In this document: positions 1-8,389 of the stretch, in pieces
Numbering within the stretch: the stretch's first letter is position 1
Layout: each line of letters begins with the position of its first letter
DNA from: Aliagarivorans marinus DSM 23064
GTDB taxonomy: Bacteria; Pseudomonadota; Gammaproteobacteria; Enterobacterales; Celerinatantimonadaceae
Direction of reading: 5' to 3'
Assembly (NCBI RefSeq): GCF_000429485.1
Contig: NZ_AUBY01000014.1
Coordinates: forward strand, 104,361 to 160,945
DNA: 56,585 nucleotides
Made by a program: the position numbers and the translations under genes
The notes under the pieces: generated by a model
Seen by the model: only the letters and a program-made list of their open reading frames with translations
Database searches by the model: none
Told to the model about the DNA's origin: nothing

Positions 1-90
1 GGCGGTCAAGGCGGTCAAGGCGGTCAAGGCGGTCAAGGCGGTCAAGGCGGTCAAGGTGGCAACGGCGGTCAAGGTGGCAACGGCGGTAGT
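1..90 (+). repeat. 9-bp tandem repeat encoding Gly-Gly-Gln
   Basis: Six perfect copies of ggcggtcaa fill positions 1-54. They are followed by degenerate units (ggtggcaac, ggcggtcaa, ggtggcaac, ggcggtagt) to position 90. All units are in frame with the PEP-CTERM protein. The array is cut by the window edge, so the total copy number is unknown. Confidence 0.9.
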
Positions 91-351
91 GATGGGGGAT
101 TTGCGGTCTACGACTTCGATTTTAACCGTATCTTCTCAGACGAAGATAACCCGCAGCTTAACTTCATGACTCCGTATCAGCTATCGGGCACCATCAATAC
201 CGATGACTTAGGCTTTGCAAACTTTTCACATATCGACTTTTGGGCTCGAGATCCATCTGTGACCTCAAGTGTTCCAGAGCCGCGTACAGTTCTTTTGTTT
301 GCTCTTGCGTTGCTTATACTTGCCGGGTTAAGCAGACGTGTAAGGGTGTAG
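1..351 (+). CDS. PEP-CTERM sorting-domain protein (3' part only)
   Basis: The reading frame is open from the first base, so the N-terminus lies outside the window; 116 residues are visible. They begin with a Gly-Gly-Gln repeat (about residues 1-30), continue with an acidic, aromatic stretch, and end in a tripartite sorting signal: the motif VPEP, a hydrophobic segment (LLFALALLILAGL) and a basic RRVRV tail. That is the PEP-CTERM signal, which is known to be handled by an exosortase during export of surface or extracellular-matrix proteins. The main function cannot be judged from this fragment. No exosortase gene is in the window. An intrinsic terminator follows 26 bases after the stop. Confidence 0.8.
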   Translation, partial: GGQGGQGGQGGQGGQGGQGGNGGQGGNGGSDGGFAVYDFDFNRIFSDEDNPQLNFMTPYQLSGTINTDDLGFANFSHIDFWARDPSVTSSVPEPRTVLLFALALLILAGLSRRVRV

Positions 352-377
352 TAACAGCGCTTATCTTACATTCGGGC

Positions 378-405
378 AAAAGCGGGCTGGTCCCGCTTTT
401 CTTAA
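378..405 (+). terminator. Intrinsic terminator of the PEP-CTERM gene
   Basis: A perfect 9-bp stem (aaaagcggg / cccgctttt, 378-386 with 392-400) with a 5-base loop is followed by a T-rich run. It lies 26 bases after the stop codon at 351. Confidence 0.8.
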
Positions 406-488
406 TTTTCAACTTTAACCTCAGACATTTGTAGAACGTCATCCCTGTCGATACACTTGGCCTCTCCAATCCCACAAGCACCAAATTG

Positions 489-2258
489 ATGTACACCCTT
501 CGTCCCTACCAGCGAGATTGCGTTCGCGCCACCATCGACTATTTCCGTAAAAATGATGCGCCCGCCTTGCTCTGTTTGCCCACCGGAGCGGGCAAGAGCT
601 TGGTGATTGCCGAGCTGGCGCGCATTGCACGCGGGCGTGTGTTGGTGCTTACTCACGTGAAAGAGCTAGTGGAGCAAAACCATGCTAAGTATAAGAGCTA
701 CGATCTTAGCGCGGGCATCTTCTCGGCGGGCTTAGGGCGCAAAGAGAGTGACGACAAGGTGGTGTTTGCCTCGGTGCAATCGATGGTGAAGAGTCTGGAT
801 CGCTTCGCCAAAGAGTTCTCGCTACTGGTGATCGACGAGTGTCACCGGGTGCCGGATGATAAAAACTCCAGTTATCGCCGGGCCATTAGTCATCTGCAGG
901 AGGTCAATCCGCAGCTTAAAATCCTCGGACTCACTGCCACCCCTTATCGCTTGGGGATGGGCTGGCTCTACCAGTACCATACCCGTGGTTTGGTGCGCAG
1001 CGAAGACCCGCGCTTTTTTAAAGACTGCATCTTCGAGCTGCCGATTGCCTACCTGCTGGATGAGGGCTTTTTATGCCCAGCCAAGATCATGGATATGGCA
1101 GTACTGGGTTACGACTTCTCCAGCGTGCACCCCTCTAAAAACGGCTACTTCAAAGACAGCGAACTCAATCGGGTGATTGCCGAACACAAGCGCGCCACCC
1201 CGCAGATTATTCAGCAGGTGGTGGATGTGGCTGCCGATCGCAAAGGGGTGATGATCTTCGCCGCCACCGTGGAGCACGCTAAAGAGGTGCTCGGCTACCT
1301 GCCCGACGGCGAAGCGGCACTGATTATTGGCGATACCCCGCTGGCCGAGCGCGATGCGTTGATCCAATCCTTCAAGCAACAGCAGCTTAAATACTTGGTG
1401 AACGTGTCGGTACTCACCACCGGCTTTGATGCGCCCCATGTGGACCTAATTGCAATCCTGCGTCCCACTGAATCGGTCAGCCTCTATCAGCAGATCGTCG
1501 GGCGTGGGTTGCGCCTTAGTGATGGCAAGCAGGATTGCTTGGTGCTGGAGTACGCCGGCAATCACTACGACCTGCATCAGCCAGAGGTGGGCGAGCCCAA
1601 GCCTGATTCCAAGGCGGAGATTGTCACCGTTCCCTGCCCAGCCTGCGGCTTTAACAATAACTTTTGGGGCATCCTCGATGACGATGGTTTTTTGGTGGAG
1701 CACTACGGCCGCCGCTGTCAGGGTTATTTGGAAGACGATGAGGGCGAGCGCGAAGACTGCGGCTACCGCTTTCGCGCCAAGTTCTGCGATGAGTGCGGCG
1801 CCGATAATGATATCGCCGCCCGCCGCTGTCACCTGTGCGATGCAGTGATGGTCGACCCAGACAAAAAGCTACGCGAAGCGCTCAAGCTAAAAGACGCGCT
1901 GATCTTCCAGTGCCAAGAGATGCGCTTGGAAGCGACCAAAAACCAATACGGCAAGCCACAGTTGCGGGTGACCTATATCGACGCTGGTGGCGCCGAGCTA
2001 AAAGAGCATTGGCAACTCGCCACCAAGCGCCAAAAACAGGATTTCTTAGCCCGCTTTGTGCCCGCCCATTTGGTAGATCGCCATCGCCCCTTCGATACCG
2101 CAGCCCCGAGCAAGGTTGCCAAAAGCGCCCACCGCTTTCGCCCCCCGGCGATTATCATTGCCCGCAAGCAGGGGCGTTTTTGGAGTATCCGCCACAAGCT
2201 GTTTGAGCTGGAGGGCATCTCCGAGAGCACCGAACGGGCGCTAGCAGGCGAGCTCTAA
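489..2258 (+). CDS. radD: RadD (YejH) family DEAD/DEAH-box helicase
   Basis: 589 residues, matching the usual RadD length of about 586. Superfamily 2 helicase motifs are in order: Walker A PTGAGKS at about 31-37, DECH at 116-119, TAT in LGLTATPYR near 149, and motif VI QIVGRGLR near 340. The C-terminal third has a cysteine-rich zinc region (CPACGF, then CDECG and CHLC) typical of RadD. In E. coli RadD is an ATPase that acts with SSB and RecA in recombinational repair of damaged DNA; the role here is by family. I chose ATG 489 over the TTG just before it. It appears monocistronic. The close agreement over the full length makes the identification firm. Confidence 0.93.
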   Translation: MYTLRPYQRDCVRATIDYFRKNDAPALLCLPTGAGKSLVIAELARIARGRVLVLTHVKELVEQNHAKYKSYDLSAGIFSAGLGRKESDDKVVFASVQSMVKSLDRFAKEFSLLVIDECHRVPDDKNSSYRRAISHLQEVNPQLKILGLTATPYRLGMGWLYQYHTRGLVRSEDPRFFKDCIFELPIAYLLDEGFLCPAKIMDMAVLGYDFSSVHPSKNGYFKDSELNRVIAEHKRATPQIIQQVVDVAADRKGVMIFAATVEHAKEVLGYLPDGEAALIIGDTPLAERDALIQSFKQQQLKYLVNVSVLTTGFDAPHVDLIAILRPTESVSLYQQIVGRGLRLSDGKQDCLVLEYAGNHYDLHQPEVGEPKPDSKAEIVTVPCPACGFNNNFWGILDDDGFLVEHYGRRCQGYLEDDEGEREDCGYRFRAKFCDECGADNDIAARRCHLCDAVMVDPDKKLREALKLKDALIFQCQEMRLEATKNQYGKPQLRVTYIDAGGAELKEHWQLATKRQKQDFLARFVPAHLVDRHRPFDTAAPSKVAKSAHRFRPPAIIIARKQGRFWSIRHKLFELEGISESTERALAGEL

Positions 2259-2270
2259 GGCCGTTAGCAC

Positions 2271-2720
2271 CTAGTCACTGGTGCGTGGCCGGCGACCGAT
2301 GTTGTGCAAACCAATCTCATCGCCATCCTGATCGCTGGCACTTACCTTCGCCAGTGGACTGCCGGTTTGCTGGTTAAAGAACTGGTAGGGACTGCGCTGC
2401 GCACTGGGCACCCAGTTCTCCGACCATTGCCATAATGCCACTAGCACTGGGAACAGATCCCGCCCTTTATTTGTGAGCTGATATTCCTGGCGCGAGCCGT
2501 GTTGGCCCACCTCTATCTTTTCCAGGATCCCCGACTCAACCAGTTGGCTTAGGCGGTTGCGTAGGATGTTCTTGGCGATCCCCATGCTGCGCTCAAAATC
2601 AGAGAAGCGACGCACACCGGCCATCGCATCACGAATAATCAGAAACGACCAATTATCTCCAACCTGGGCTAGGCATTGGGCTACTGAGCAGTTGAACTGC
2701 GAAAAGTTAACTCTAGTCAT
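2271..2720 (-). CDS. HxlR-family winged-helix transcriptional regulator
   Basis: 149 residues. The N-terminal hundred residues show the HxlR pattern: CSVAQCLAQVGDNWSFLIIRDAM, then RRFSDFERSMGIAKNILRNRLSQL, then a wing ending in YQLTNKGRDLFPVL. The family binds DNA as a dimer and often responds to electrophiles or redox state. Two cysteines (about residues 11 and 16) near the N-terminus could act as redox sensors, but that is inference. The C-terminal 40 residues are less conserved. It is divergent from the metallo-beta-lactamase-fold gene at 2823, and strong palindromes lie between them, so that gene is the likely target. Its end is only 12 bases from the end of the convergent radD gene. Confidence 0.85.
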   Translation of the reverse strand: MTRVNFSQFNCSVAQCLAQVGDNWSFLIIRDAMAGVRRFSDFERSMGIAKNILRNRLSQLVESGILEKIEVGQHGSRQEYQLTNKGRDLFPVLVALWQWSENWVPSAQRSPYQFFNQQTGSPLAKVSASDQDGDEIGLHNIGRRPRTSD

Positions 2721-2737
2721 AAACCCTAGTGTGATTT

Positions 2738-2794
2738 ATTTGGTTGCAATAGGCAACCAAATAATCTAGTCTCCTAACGCAACCAAAGTTGGTT
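2738..2794. promoter_or_regulatory. Paired palindromes, likely HxlR operators
   Basis: A perfect 10-bp inverted repeat with a 5-base spacer occupies 2738-2762 (atttggttgc, aatag, gcaaccaaat). A second inverted repeat, aaccaa-ag-ttggtt, lies at 2781-2794. Both contain the half-site GCAACCAAA. They sit in the 102-base gap between the divergent HxlR gene and the exported hydrolase gene. Binding by the HxlR protein is inference from position. Confidence 0.65.
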
Positions 2795-2822
2795 AAAAGA
2801 TAAACAGCATGTAGGAGGCAAT

Positions 2823-3851
2823 ATGGCCAATCTAAGAAAACGCTCGATGGCAATGGTGATGGTGGCAGCAGCGTTGGCGCTGCTGTGGTGGTCGGAGTCG
2901 GTGGTGGCTGAAGGTTTGAGTCTAGAGATTTTTGTTGCCGAGCCAGAGGAGATCAATGTCACCTCGGCCTTGATTATGGGGCCCACGGAGATGATGGTTA
3001 TGAGTGCTCAAGGTACCCGCTCGGCGGCCCTGCGCTTGGCTGACTTGATTGAGAGCAAAGGGCTGGCACTCAAGTATGTTTTCCTTAGTCACCCACACCT
3101 CGATCACTCACAAGGTGCCGGGATACTGTTGGAACGCTTCCCTGAGGCTCGCTTTATCGCCACCCCTGAGGTAGCCGCCTTGCAACGCCATCGCATCCCA
3201 CTAGATGACAAGATGGCGACATCGCGTTATGGCACAAACGCGGCGGTCCCCTCGTTACCTGCAGAGGATTATCTTGCCGATACCATCGAGATCGATGGCT
3301 ACCCGATTGAGATCTGGAAAGACATCATTGGTGATGCCGGGATCGGCCACCCGGACGAACCCCATGTAGCGCTACATATCCCCGCTTTAAACGCTTTGCT
3401 GCCCAGTGACGTGGTTTACTACAACGCCCACGTCATGCTCGGCGGTACCACTGAGGAGAGTCGCCGAATCTGGCTGGAGCAGCTCAATAGTTGGTTGGCA
3501 ATGGACTTAAGCGTTGTGGTGCCGGGCCATATGCCCAAGGGCGCAGATCTATCACCCAATGGTGCGCTAACCCATACCCGCGACTACATCTTGGCCTACG
3601 ATCGCGCCATGGCACGACACGACAATGCCGATGCGGTGATTAAGCTTATGTTGGAGCAGTATCCCAACACGCCACATCGCAGTGCCTTGCTGTTGGGCAC
3701 CTACCTGAACTTTAGTCAGATGCATCGTCTGACCTTTAACCCCAAGGTGGAGAAAGTGGCATCCTGGCTACCGCGCTCGCTGGTAGAGTGGGCCGACAGA
3801 AAGTTGTTTGAGCAGCGTAAAAAGGCCTATAACAACCTTGCTGAGGAATAA
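2823..3851 (+). CDS. Exported metallo-beta-lactamase-fold hydrolase
   Basis: 342 residues with an N-terminal signal peptide (basic MANLRKR, hydrophobic core, likely cleavage near VVAEG at about 31), so the protein probably acts in the periplasm. The metal motif HPHLDH (H90, H92, D94, H95) and a later VVPGHMP segment mark the metallo-beta-lactamase fold. The family contains beta-lactamases, lactonases, glyoxalases and sulfatases; the substrate cannot be told here. A good ribosome site (taggagg) lies 6 bases before ATG 2823. The divergent HxlR regulator and the palindromes between them suggest inducible expression. A terminator follows directly. Confidence 0.8.
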   Translation: MANLRKRSMAMVMVAAALALLWWSESVVAEGLSLEIFVAEPEEINVTSALIMGPTEMMVMSAQGTRSAALRLADLIESKGLALKYVFLSHPHLDHSQGAGILLERFPEARFIATPEVAALQRHRIPLDDKMATSRYGTNAAVPSLPAEDYLADTIEIDGYPIEIWKDIIGDAGIGHPDEPHVALHIPALNALLPSDVVYYNAHVMLGGTTEESRRIWLEQLNSWLAMDLSVVVPGHMPKGADLSPNGALTHTRDYILAYDRAMARHDNADAVIKLMLEQYPNTPHRSALLLGTYLNFSQMHRLTFNPKVEKVASWLPRSLVEWADRKLFEQRKKAYNNLAEE

Positions 3852-3852
3852 A

Positions 3853-3878
3853 AAAGCTGGCCTCAAACGGCCAGCTTT
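3853..3878. terminator. Bidirectional intrinsic terminator
   Basis: A perfect 10-bp stem (aaagctggcc / ggccagcttt) with a 6-base loop sits between the ends of two convergent genes (stops at 3851 and 3903). A-rich bases on the left side give a U-run for minus-strand transcripts; the plus-strand U-run is short. Confidence 0.75.
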
Positions 3879-3902
3879 AGCCAAGAGCAATCGGCTGATG
3901 CG

Positions 3903-5780
3903 CTAGGCGCCAATCACCCCGCCATCATCACGAGTGACCACCACAATGGTGGAGCGCGGCTTGCTGTCGCCACCCGCAGGATAATGCGAAGGTTTACCCT
4001 TCTCGCCCGGATGTTGGATGCCTACAAACATGCTGCGCTGGTCGTCGCTGAAGGCCAGGCCGGTGATCTCACAGGCAATCGGGCCGGTCATAAAGCGGCG
4101 CACTTCACCGGTCATCGGGTCGCCACACAGCATTTGGTTGTTACCCTGGCCCGCGAAATTACCCTCGTTGGAGTAGTTGCCGTCGGTTTGGATCCATAGG
4201 CGGCCGGCTTTATCGAAGCCGATACCGTCGGGGCTGTTAAACATGTTGTCTTTATTGATGTTGTCGCTGCCCGCATAGAGGTTGCCTTGGTGCACGGTCG
4301 GGTTACCGGCAATCAGGTAGAGATCCCAGTCAAACTCATTGGCCGTGTGGTCGCCACCGGCCGGTGACCAACGTACGATTTGGCCATAGTGGTTCTCGGC
4401 GCGCGGGTTCGGACCGCCAACCGGTTGATTGTCTTTAACGCCGCGATTTTTGTTGTTGGTTAGGGTGCAGAACACGTACTGGTTGCCCGGATGCACCGCG
4501 ACCCACTCAGGGCGGTCCATGGTGGTAGCGCCGACCACGGTTGCTGCGCGGCGGGCGTAGATCAGCACCTCGGCTTGGTCGTTGAAGCCGTTGCTGGCAT
4601 CCAGGCCATTCTTGCCAAAGCTCAGCTCGATCCACTCGCCTTTGCCTTTCAGGGCATCGGGCTCCATGGAGAACTTGGCGACATACAGGGTGCCTTCTTC
4701 CAGCAAGCTGCGGTTGTTGGCGTTGTCGCCCTCGATGTACTTGCCTTTGGAGACGAACTTGTAGAGGTGTTCGCCACGCTCGTCATCGCCCAAGTAGACC
4801 ACCGCGTGGCCGTCGCCATTGATGGTCATCGCGGCATTTTCATGCTTAAAGCGGCCTAGCGCGGTGCGCTTGAGCGGGGTAGAGCTTGGGTCCATCGGGT
4901 CGATTTCCACCACCCAGCCATGGCGGTGCGGCTCGTTGGGGTGCTTGGCCACATCGAAGCGCTCATCGTGGCTGTGCCACAGGTATTTGCTAGGCTTGGC
5001 TTTGATGCCATAGCGGCCGTAATCGTCGTTAAGTGCTGTTTGCGTGTTGGCGGCTTGCTCGGTGCCAAAATAGCCGTGGAAGTTCTCTTCACAGGTCAGA
5101 TAGGTGCCCCACGGTGTTTGGCCGTTAGCACAGTTATTAAAGGTGCCCAGTACTTGGGTTCCACTAGCATCGGCGGCGGTTTTGAGCAGCTCATGGCCAG
5201 CGGCCGGGCCGGTGAGCTCCATCTCGGTAAAGGCGGTGATGCGGCGGTTGAGTTTGCCGCCCTTGTCGATTTGCCAGCCATTGCCAGTCTTCGCTAGCTC
5301 AACAATGGTGACGCCGTGGGCGGCTTGGGATTTACGCACTTCGTCGGCGCTGAGCTTCTTGCCATCGTGGGCGAACATCAGGTCGATGTTGATGTACTCG
5401 TTGTTCACCGCCAGCACGGCACGCTCATCGCTAAGCTGGAAAAAACTCATGCCATCGGTGTTGTCACCAAATTGCTGGGCTTGTGCATCAGAGCCTTGGT
5501 TGCCGCTCGGGTCAAACTCTGGCGCGCCGTTAAAGATCGGGTCACCCCAAGACATCAGCACCTCAGCCTGGTAGCCCTTTGGCACCACCACCTTATCGGC
5601 GGTGGAAGCGGGCACTGCGTCGAAACCAATCAGCGGGCTACTGGCAGCTGCAATCGCCTTGGCGACGGGGTTGAGGCTTAGGAAGGCACCAGCACTTAGT
5701 GCGGCGGTCGCACCCAGAAAGCCACGGCGTGATAGCTGGCTATTAATCATCTGGGTAAATTGTGCGTCCTGCTCTGACAT
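3903..5780 (-). CDS. phoX: PhoX-family (DUF839) Tat-exported phosphatase
   Basis: 625 residues. A Tat signal is visible near the N-terminus (SRRGFLG at residues 17-23, then an alanine-rich hydrophobic stretch), so the folded protein is exported to the periplasm with its cofactor. The segment TYLTCEENFHGYFG (about 227-239) is typical of PhoX proteins, which are calcium- and iron-dependent alkaline phosphatases with a beta-propeller fold that release phosphate from organic esters. A strong ribosome site (aaggagagag) precedes the start. I looked for a Pho box upstream and did not find a good one. Paralogues of this family may differ in substrate, so the phosphatase activity is by homology. Confidence 0.85.
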   Translation of the reverse strand: MSEQDAQFTQMINSQLSRRGFLGATAALSAGAFLSLNPVAKAIAAASSPLIGFDAVPASTADKVVVPKGYQAEVLMSWGDPIFNGAPEFDPSGNQGSDAQAQQFGDNTDGMSFFQLSDERAVLAVNNEYINIDLMFAHDGKKLSADEVRKSQAAHGVTIVELAKTGNGWQIDKGGKLNRRITAFTEMELTGPAAGHELLKTAADASGTQVLGTFNNCANGQTPWGTYLTCEENFHGYFGTEQAANTQTALNDDYGRYGIKAKPSKYLWHSHDERFDVAKHPNEPHRHGWVVEIDPMDPSSTPLKRTALGRFKHENAAMTINGDGHAVVYLGDDERGEHLYKFVSKGKYIEGDNANNRSLLEEGTLYVAKFSMEPDALKGKGEWIELSFGKNGLDASNGFNDQAEVLIYARRAATVVGATTMDRPEWVAVHPGNQYVFCTLTNNKNRGVKDNQPVGGPNPRAENHYGQIVRWSPAGGDHTANEFDWDLYLIAGNPTVHQGNLYAGSDNINKDNMFNSPDGIGFDKAGRLWIQTDGNYSNEGNFAGQGNNQMLCGDPMTGEVRRFMTGPIACEITGLAFSDDQRSMFVGIQHPGEKGKPSHYPAGGDSKPRSTIVVVTRDDGGVIGA

Positions 5781-5907
5781 CTCTCTCTCCTTGCTTGTTG
5801 AGTGTCGAAACCATCAGATTAGTCGTTGAATGTTGCAAATATGTTAACTTGGGCGTTGGGTTGAGCTCGAGGAAGTTTGCTGAGTTACTGTAGCTGGGTG
5901 GAGATGA

Positions 5908-5930
5908 CTGGTGCAGAGAGTCTGCACCAG
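5908..5930. other. Perfect 10-bp stem-loop without U-run
   Basis: ctggtgcaga and tctgcaccag pair perfectly around a 3-base loop, 18 bases beyond the stop of the minus-strand lipoprotein gene. There is no T-run on either side, so it is either an mRNA-end stabiliser, a Rho-dependent end or a protein site rather than a classical terminator. Confidence 0.5.
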
Positions 5931-5948
5931 TTGTAGTGATGCTCGTGG

Positions 5949-7046
5949 TTAATTACGGTCGAGCATTGTGTAGTTGTTAGGCACTTCAAAGTTACTGTTA
6001 TGCGCTAAACGATTCTCGACACTTTGGATATCGTAGATATAGCGAACTCTCACATCTTTCATCCATGCGTCGACTTTCTTGTCTACTGCATCATTGGCGG
6101 CACTTTTTAGTAGCCCCCCAAGTAAGCTGGTTGCTGCATCTTCCAGCCCATCTACTCCATTGGATAGATCGATACTCAGCGACTCTTTTTCTTTCGCTGG
6201 CTTGCTCTCTACACAGGCTTCTTGTTTTTGGAACCATTCAAACTTAATAGACAAAGGGTAACCTTGAATTGCGCTCAGCTCTTGGTTAATAGAGCCCAGT
6301 AAATCGGGGCTACCTTTTTCGGTATCGCCGGTTAGTGCGCTAATCGCTCTGAATCCATCTTGGCCCAATAGACGCGATAGCGGCTGATTATTGCCAACCG
6401 AGTCTAAATAACGATCTGTGGCTTTTTGATGAATCCTCCAAGCCTCGGTCATTTCGGCATTGGGGGTGGTGGTCCAGAATACCATCTGCACTAAGTTGAG
6501 ATCCTTAAGCCCTTGGTCATCGGTAAACTCAGTGGTCCATGTGACCTTGTACTCTTCGGTCTCCATTCCCTGCATTTGCCGGGACTCTCCGGTTGCAGCA
6601 ACCTCAAAGTCGTTGCGGGTTAGCTCCGTTTCGCAGCCTCGCTCCTCGTAGCTTTCGTAGCTCTCGGTATCATCGTCGCGTGGAAACAGCTCTTCGAGCA
6701 GGTTGCTGCAGCCAGAAAGCGCGCACTCTTGGTATTGTTTCTTTGTGTGGTCAACTTGCCAGAGCAGGTTTTGGTCCATGCGAAAGATACCGCTGGTATC
6801 ACTGTTCGCCCAGCGCATGTAAAAGCTGTCGCGTTTAACTTTGTCATGAATCGTTCGCATATCTTCACGGGTGTAGACTGTTTGCTCGCCTTTTGAATCT
6901 GGAACAAACAACCCGTTTAATACGTAACTGGCAGTAATGACGGAGGTTAATTCTTGTGGGGTGTCGTCGCTGGGGGTTGAGGCACACGAGCTCAGACCTA
7001 GTGCAGCCAAACTGGCGAGTAGAGTAGTTGAACAACGGAGTTTCAT
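5949..7046 (-). CDS. Lipoprotein of unknown function
   Basis: 365 residues from the preferred ATG at 7046, which has ggaaggg upstream at good spacing; an in-frame ATG two codons earlier abuts that site. The signal peptide ends in the lipobox LSSC with the acylated Cys near residue 21, followed by ASTPSDDT, so it is a lipoprotein. The mature part is acidic, with several cysteines (for example KQYQECALSGCSNL and YEERGCETEL) that could form disulfides in the periplasm. I do not recognise a domain. No operon partner is evident: phoX starts 168 bases downstream on the same strand. Confidence 0.65.
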   Translation of the reverse strand: MKLRCSTTLLASLAALGLSSCASTPSDDTPQELTSVITASYVLNGLFVPDSKGEQTVYTREDMRTIHDKVKRDSFYMRWANSDTSGIFRMDQNLLWQVDHTKKQYQECALSGCSNLLEELFPRDDDTESYESYEERGCETELTRNDFEVAATGESRQMQGMETEEYKVTWTTEFTDDQGLKDLNLVQMVFWTTTPNAEMTEAWRIHQKATDRYLDSVGNNQPLSRLLGQDGFRAISALTGDTEKGSPDLLGSINQELSAIQGYPLSIKFEWFQKQEACVESKPAKEKESLSIDLSNGVDGLEDAATSLLGGLLKSAANDAVDKKVDAWMKDVRVRYIYDIQSVENRLAHNSNFEVPNNYTMLDRN

Positions 7047-7251
7047 TTGCATCCCTTCCAATAAAAAATAAAACTATCAACGAAAGGGAGTGTAACAAAA
7101 GGCTTTTTTATCAATAAGGTGGCAGATCAATTTCTATACAGTCGCAGTTTGAAAAATGCTCTGTAACGCACTTAGCGATAAATGGTCTTTATATTCGAAC
7201 AATTAGCTACTCATAGCCATAATTTCGAAACGAGCATTGATGGAGTGAGTA

Positions 7252-7758
7252 GTGAAGCAAACCCGAATCTTGGTGGGCATCGGCCTGCTGTTTAATATCA
7301 TCGCTGCGCTGATTACCAACTTCTATATCGATGAGGCTGGAGCCGAGGCGAATGTCTTGTCTCAGCGACAGCAGCAAAACGACAACCTGATCCGCCAGGT
7401 GTGGTTGCAGCTCGACTCGCTGGAACGCAAACGCGAGTTAATTCTTGGCTTGGTCTCGCAGGACACGCCTCCTCCGGCGTCGGTTGGCCAGTTGATCGAG
7501 CAAGACCTGCGCTATTGGACGCCCGATATGCCTGCCGCCGAGATCAAGCTTAGTAACTTGCCGGCGTTGAACCAGCACATTCAGGGGATTCAGCTGGAGC
7601 TACGCGAACGCATCGACAATTACTATCTGGAGAACCTCGACCTTAATGAGCAGATCAACGAACAAATGCTCCATACCTCGCGCATTCGTAACTTAGCTTT
7701 ATTTTTACAGATCATTGGCTTAGCCTTGATTTTGGCACGAGACCTGAGCCGGTCGTAG
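7252..7758 (+). CDS. Unknown membrane protein with two terminal TM helices
   Basis: 168 residues starting at GTG 7252, supported by ggag 6 bases upstream; an earlier ATG runs into a stop after one codon. One hydrophobic segment lies near residues 6-22 and another near 148-164. The 120 residues between are charged and Gln/Glu/Leu-rich, probably helical or coiled coil (for example LIRQVWLQLDSLERKRELI). The expected topology is two membrane helices with an external helical domain, somewhat like a sensor without its cytoplasmic part. I do not recognise a family. The next gene starts 45 bases later on the same strand, so the two likely form an operon. Confidence 0.6.
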   Translation: MKQTRILVGIGLLFNIIAALITNFYIDEAGAEANVLSQRQQQNDNLIRQVWLQLDSLERKRELILGLVSQDTPPPASVGQLIEQDLRYWTPDMPAAEIKLSNLPALNQHIQGIQLELRERIDNYYLENLDLNEQINEQMLHTSRIRNLALFLQIIGLALILARDLSRS

Positions 7759-7803
7759 TGCACCTCTCATTTGAGCTCAAGGATTAAGGACCGAGGAGTA
7801 GTT

Positions 7804-8343
7804 ATGGACGATCCCCACCACCGCCCGCAGATGGATGCCTTCGATAGCTTGAGTGTGTTGCTCTATCGTGGTGCGTGGCTCAGTTTAGCGGCCATCTTGC
7901 TATATGGTTGCTGGCCATTGCTCACAGGTGGCCATGCGGTGGTGCCGCTGTGGCTGTTGGTCGCATCGGTGGCAATGCTCGGCGCGCAGCTGCATATCTA
8001 CTTAAAGCCGGTGCGGGTCGTTCTGCAACTGGCGGCTTGGAGCGCGCTTGCTCTGGCGCTCATCTACTACCGTTGGCACTGGCCCTTGGCGGCCAGTTTA
8101 AGTTTGGGGGCCTGTTATGTGGTTGCCGCAGGGCTTAGTTATAAAGAGAGCTTCTGCTTTCAGTTCGGGCCGCTGCGGCTGCTGCCGATTGTTTTTGTGG
8201 CGGATTGGCTAGCCGCACAATTTGCCGTCGGAAGGGTTGTCACCCTGCCAGTGTTGGCGCTTGGAGTGAGCTATATCGCCATTGCCAAGTGTCGCCAACC
8301 GCTCGACTTTGATATCGGTGATAAGAGCAAGTATCAGTATTAA
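7804..8343 (+). CDS. Unknown multi-pass membrane protein
   Basis: 179 residues from ATG 7804, chosen because gaggag lies 5 bases upstream; a longer frame upstream lacks a ribosome site. A polar N-terminus with histidines (MDDPHHRPQMD) is followed by about five hydrophobic segments, including WLSLAAILLYGCWPLL and LWLLVASVAMLGAQLHIYL. The protein is therefore an inner-membrane protein, and no family is recognised. It follows the two-helix protein at 7252 by 45 bases and probably acts with it. The C-terminus is convergent with argO. Confidence 0.55.
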   Translation: MDDPHHRPQMDAFDSLSVLLYRGAWLSLAAILLYGCWPLLTGGHAVVPLWLLVASVAMLGAQLHIYLKPVRVVLQLAAWSALALALIYYRWHWPLAASLSLGACYVVAAGLSYKESFCFQFGPLRLLPIVFVADWLAAQFAVGRVVTLPVLALGVSYIAIAKCRQPLDFDIGDKSKYQY

Positions 8344-8351
8344 CCAGCGTT

Positions 8352-8372
8352 GGGCTGCGGGCTGCGGGCTGC
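8352..8372. repeat. Triple heptamer repeat gggctgc plus inverted repeat
   Basis: Three perfect tandem copies of gggctgc fill the gap between two convergent genes. A ctagct/agctag inverted repeat (8372-8377 with 8388-8393) follows at once and reaches into the end of argO. No function is evident. Confidence 0.6.
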
Positions 8373-8389
8373 TAGCTTCGGGCTCTTAG

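Noticed and set aside
1-90. CRISPR or minisatellite-only array
   Set aside because: Units are only 9 bases, contiguous, without spacers and in frame with a protein.
1071-1439. Minus-strand open frame inside radD
   Set aside because: It is antisense to conserved helicase motifs, with no ribosome site or recognisable product.
5781-5948. Pho box before phoX
   Set aside because: An 11-base period of atgtt-like strings exists on the plus strand, but there is no ctgtcat-like match in the correct orientation.
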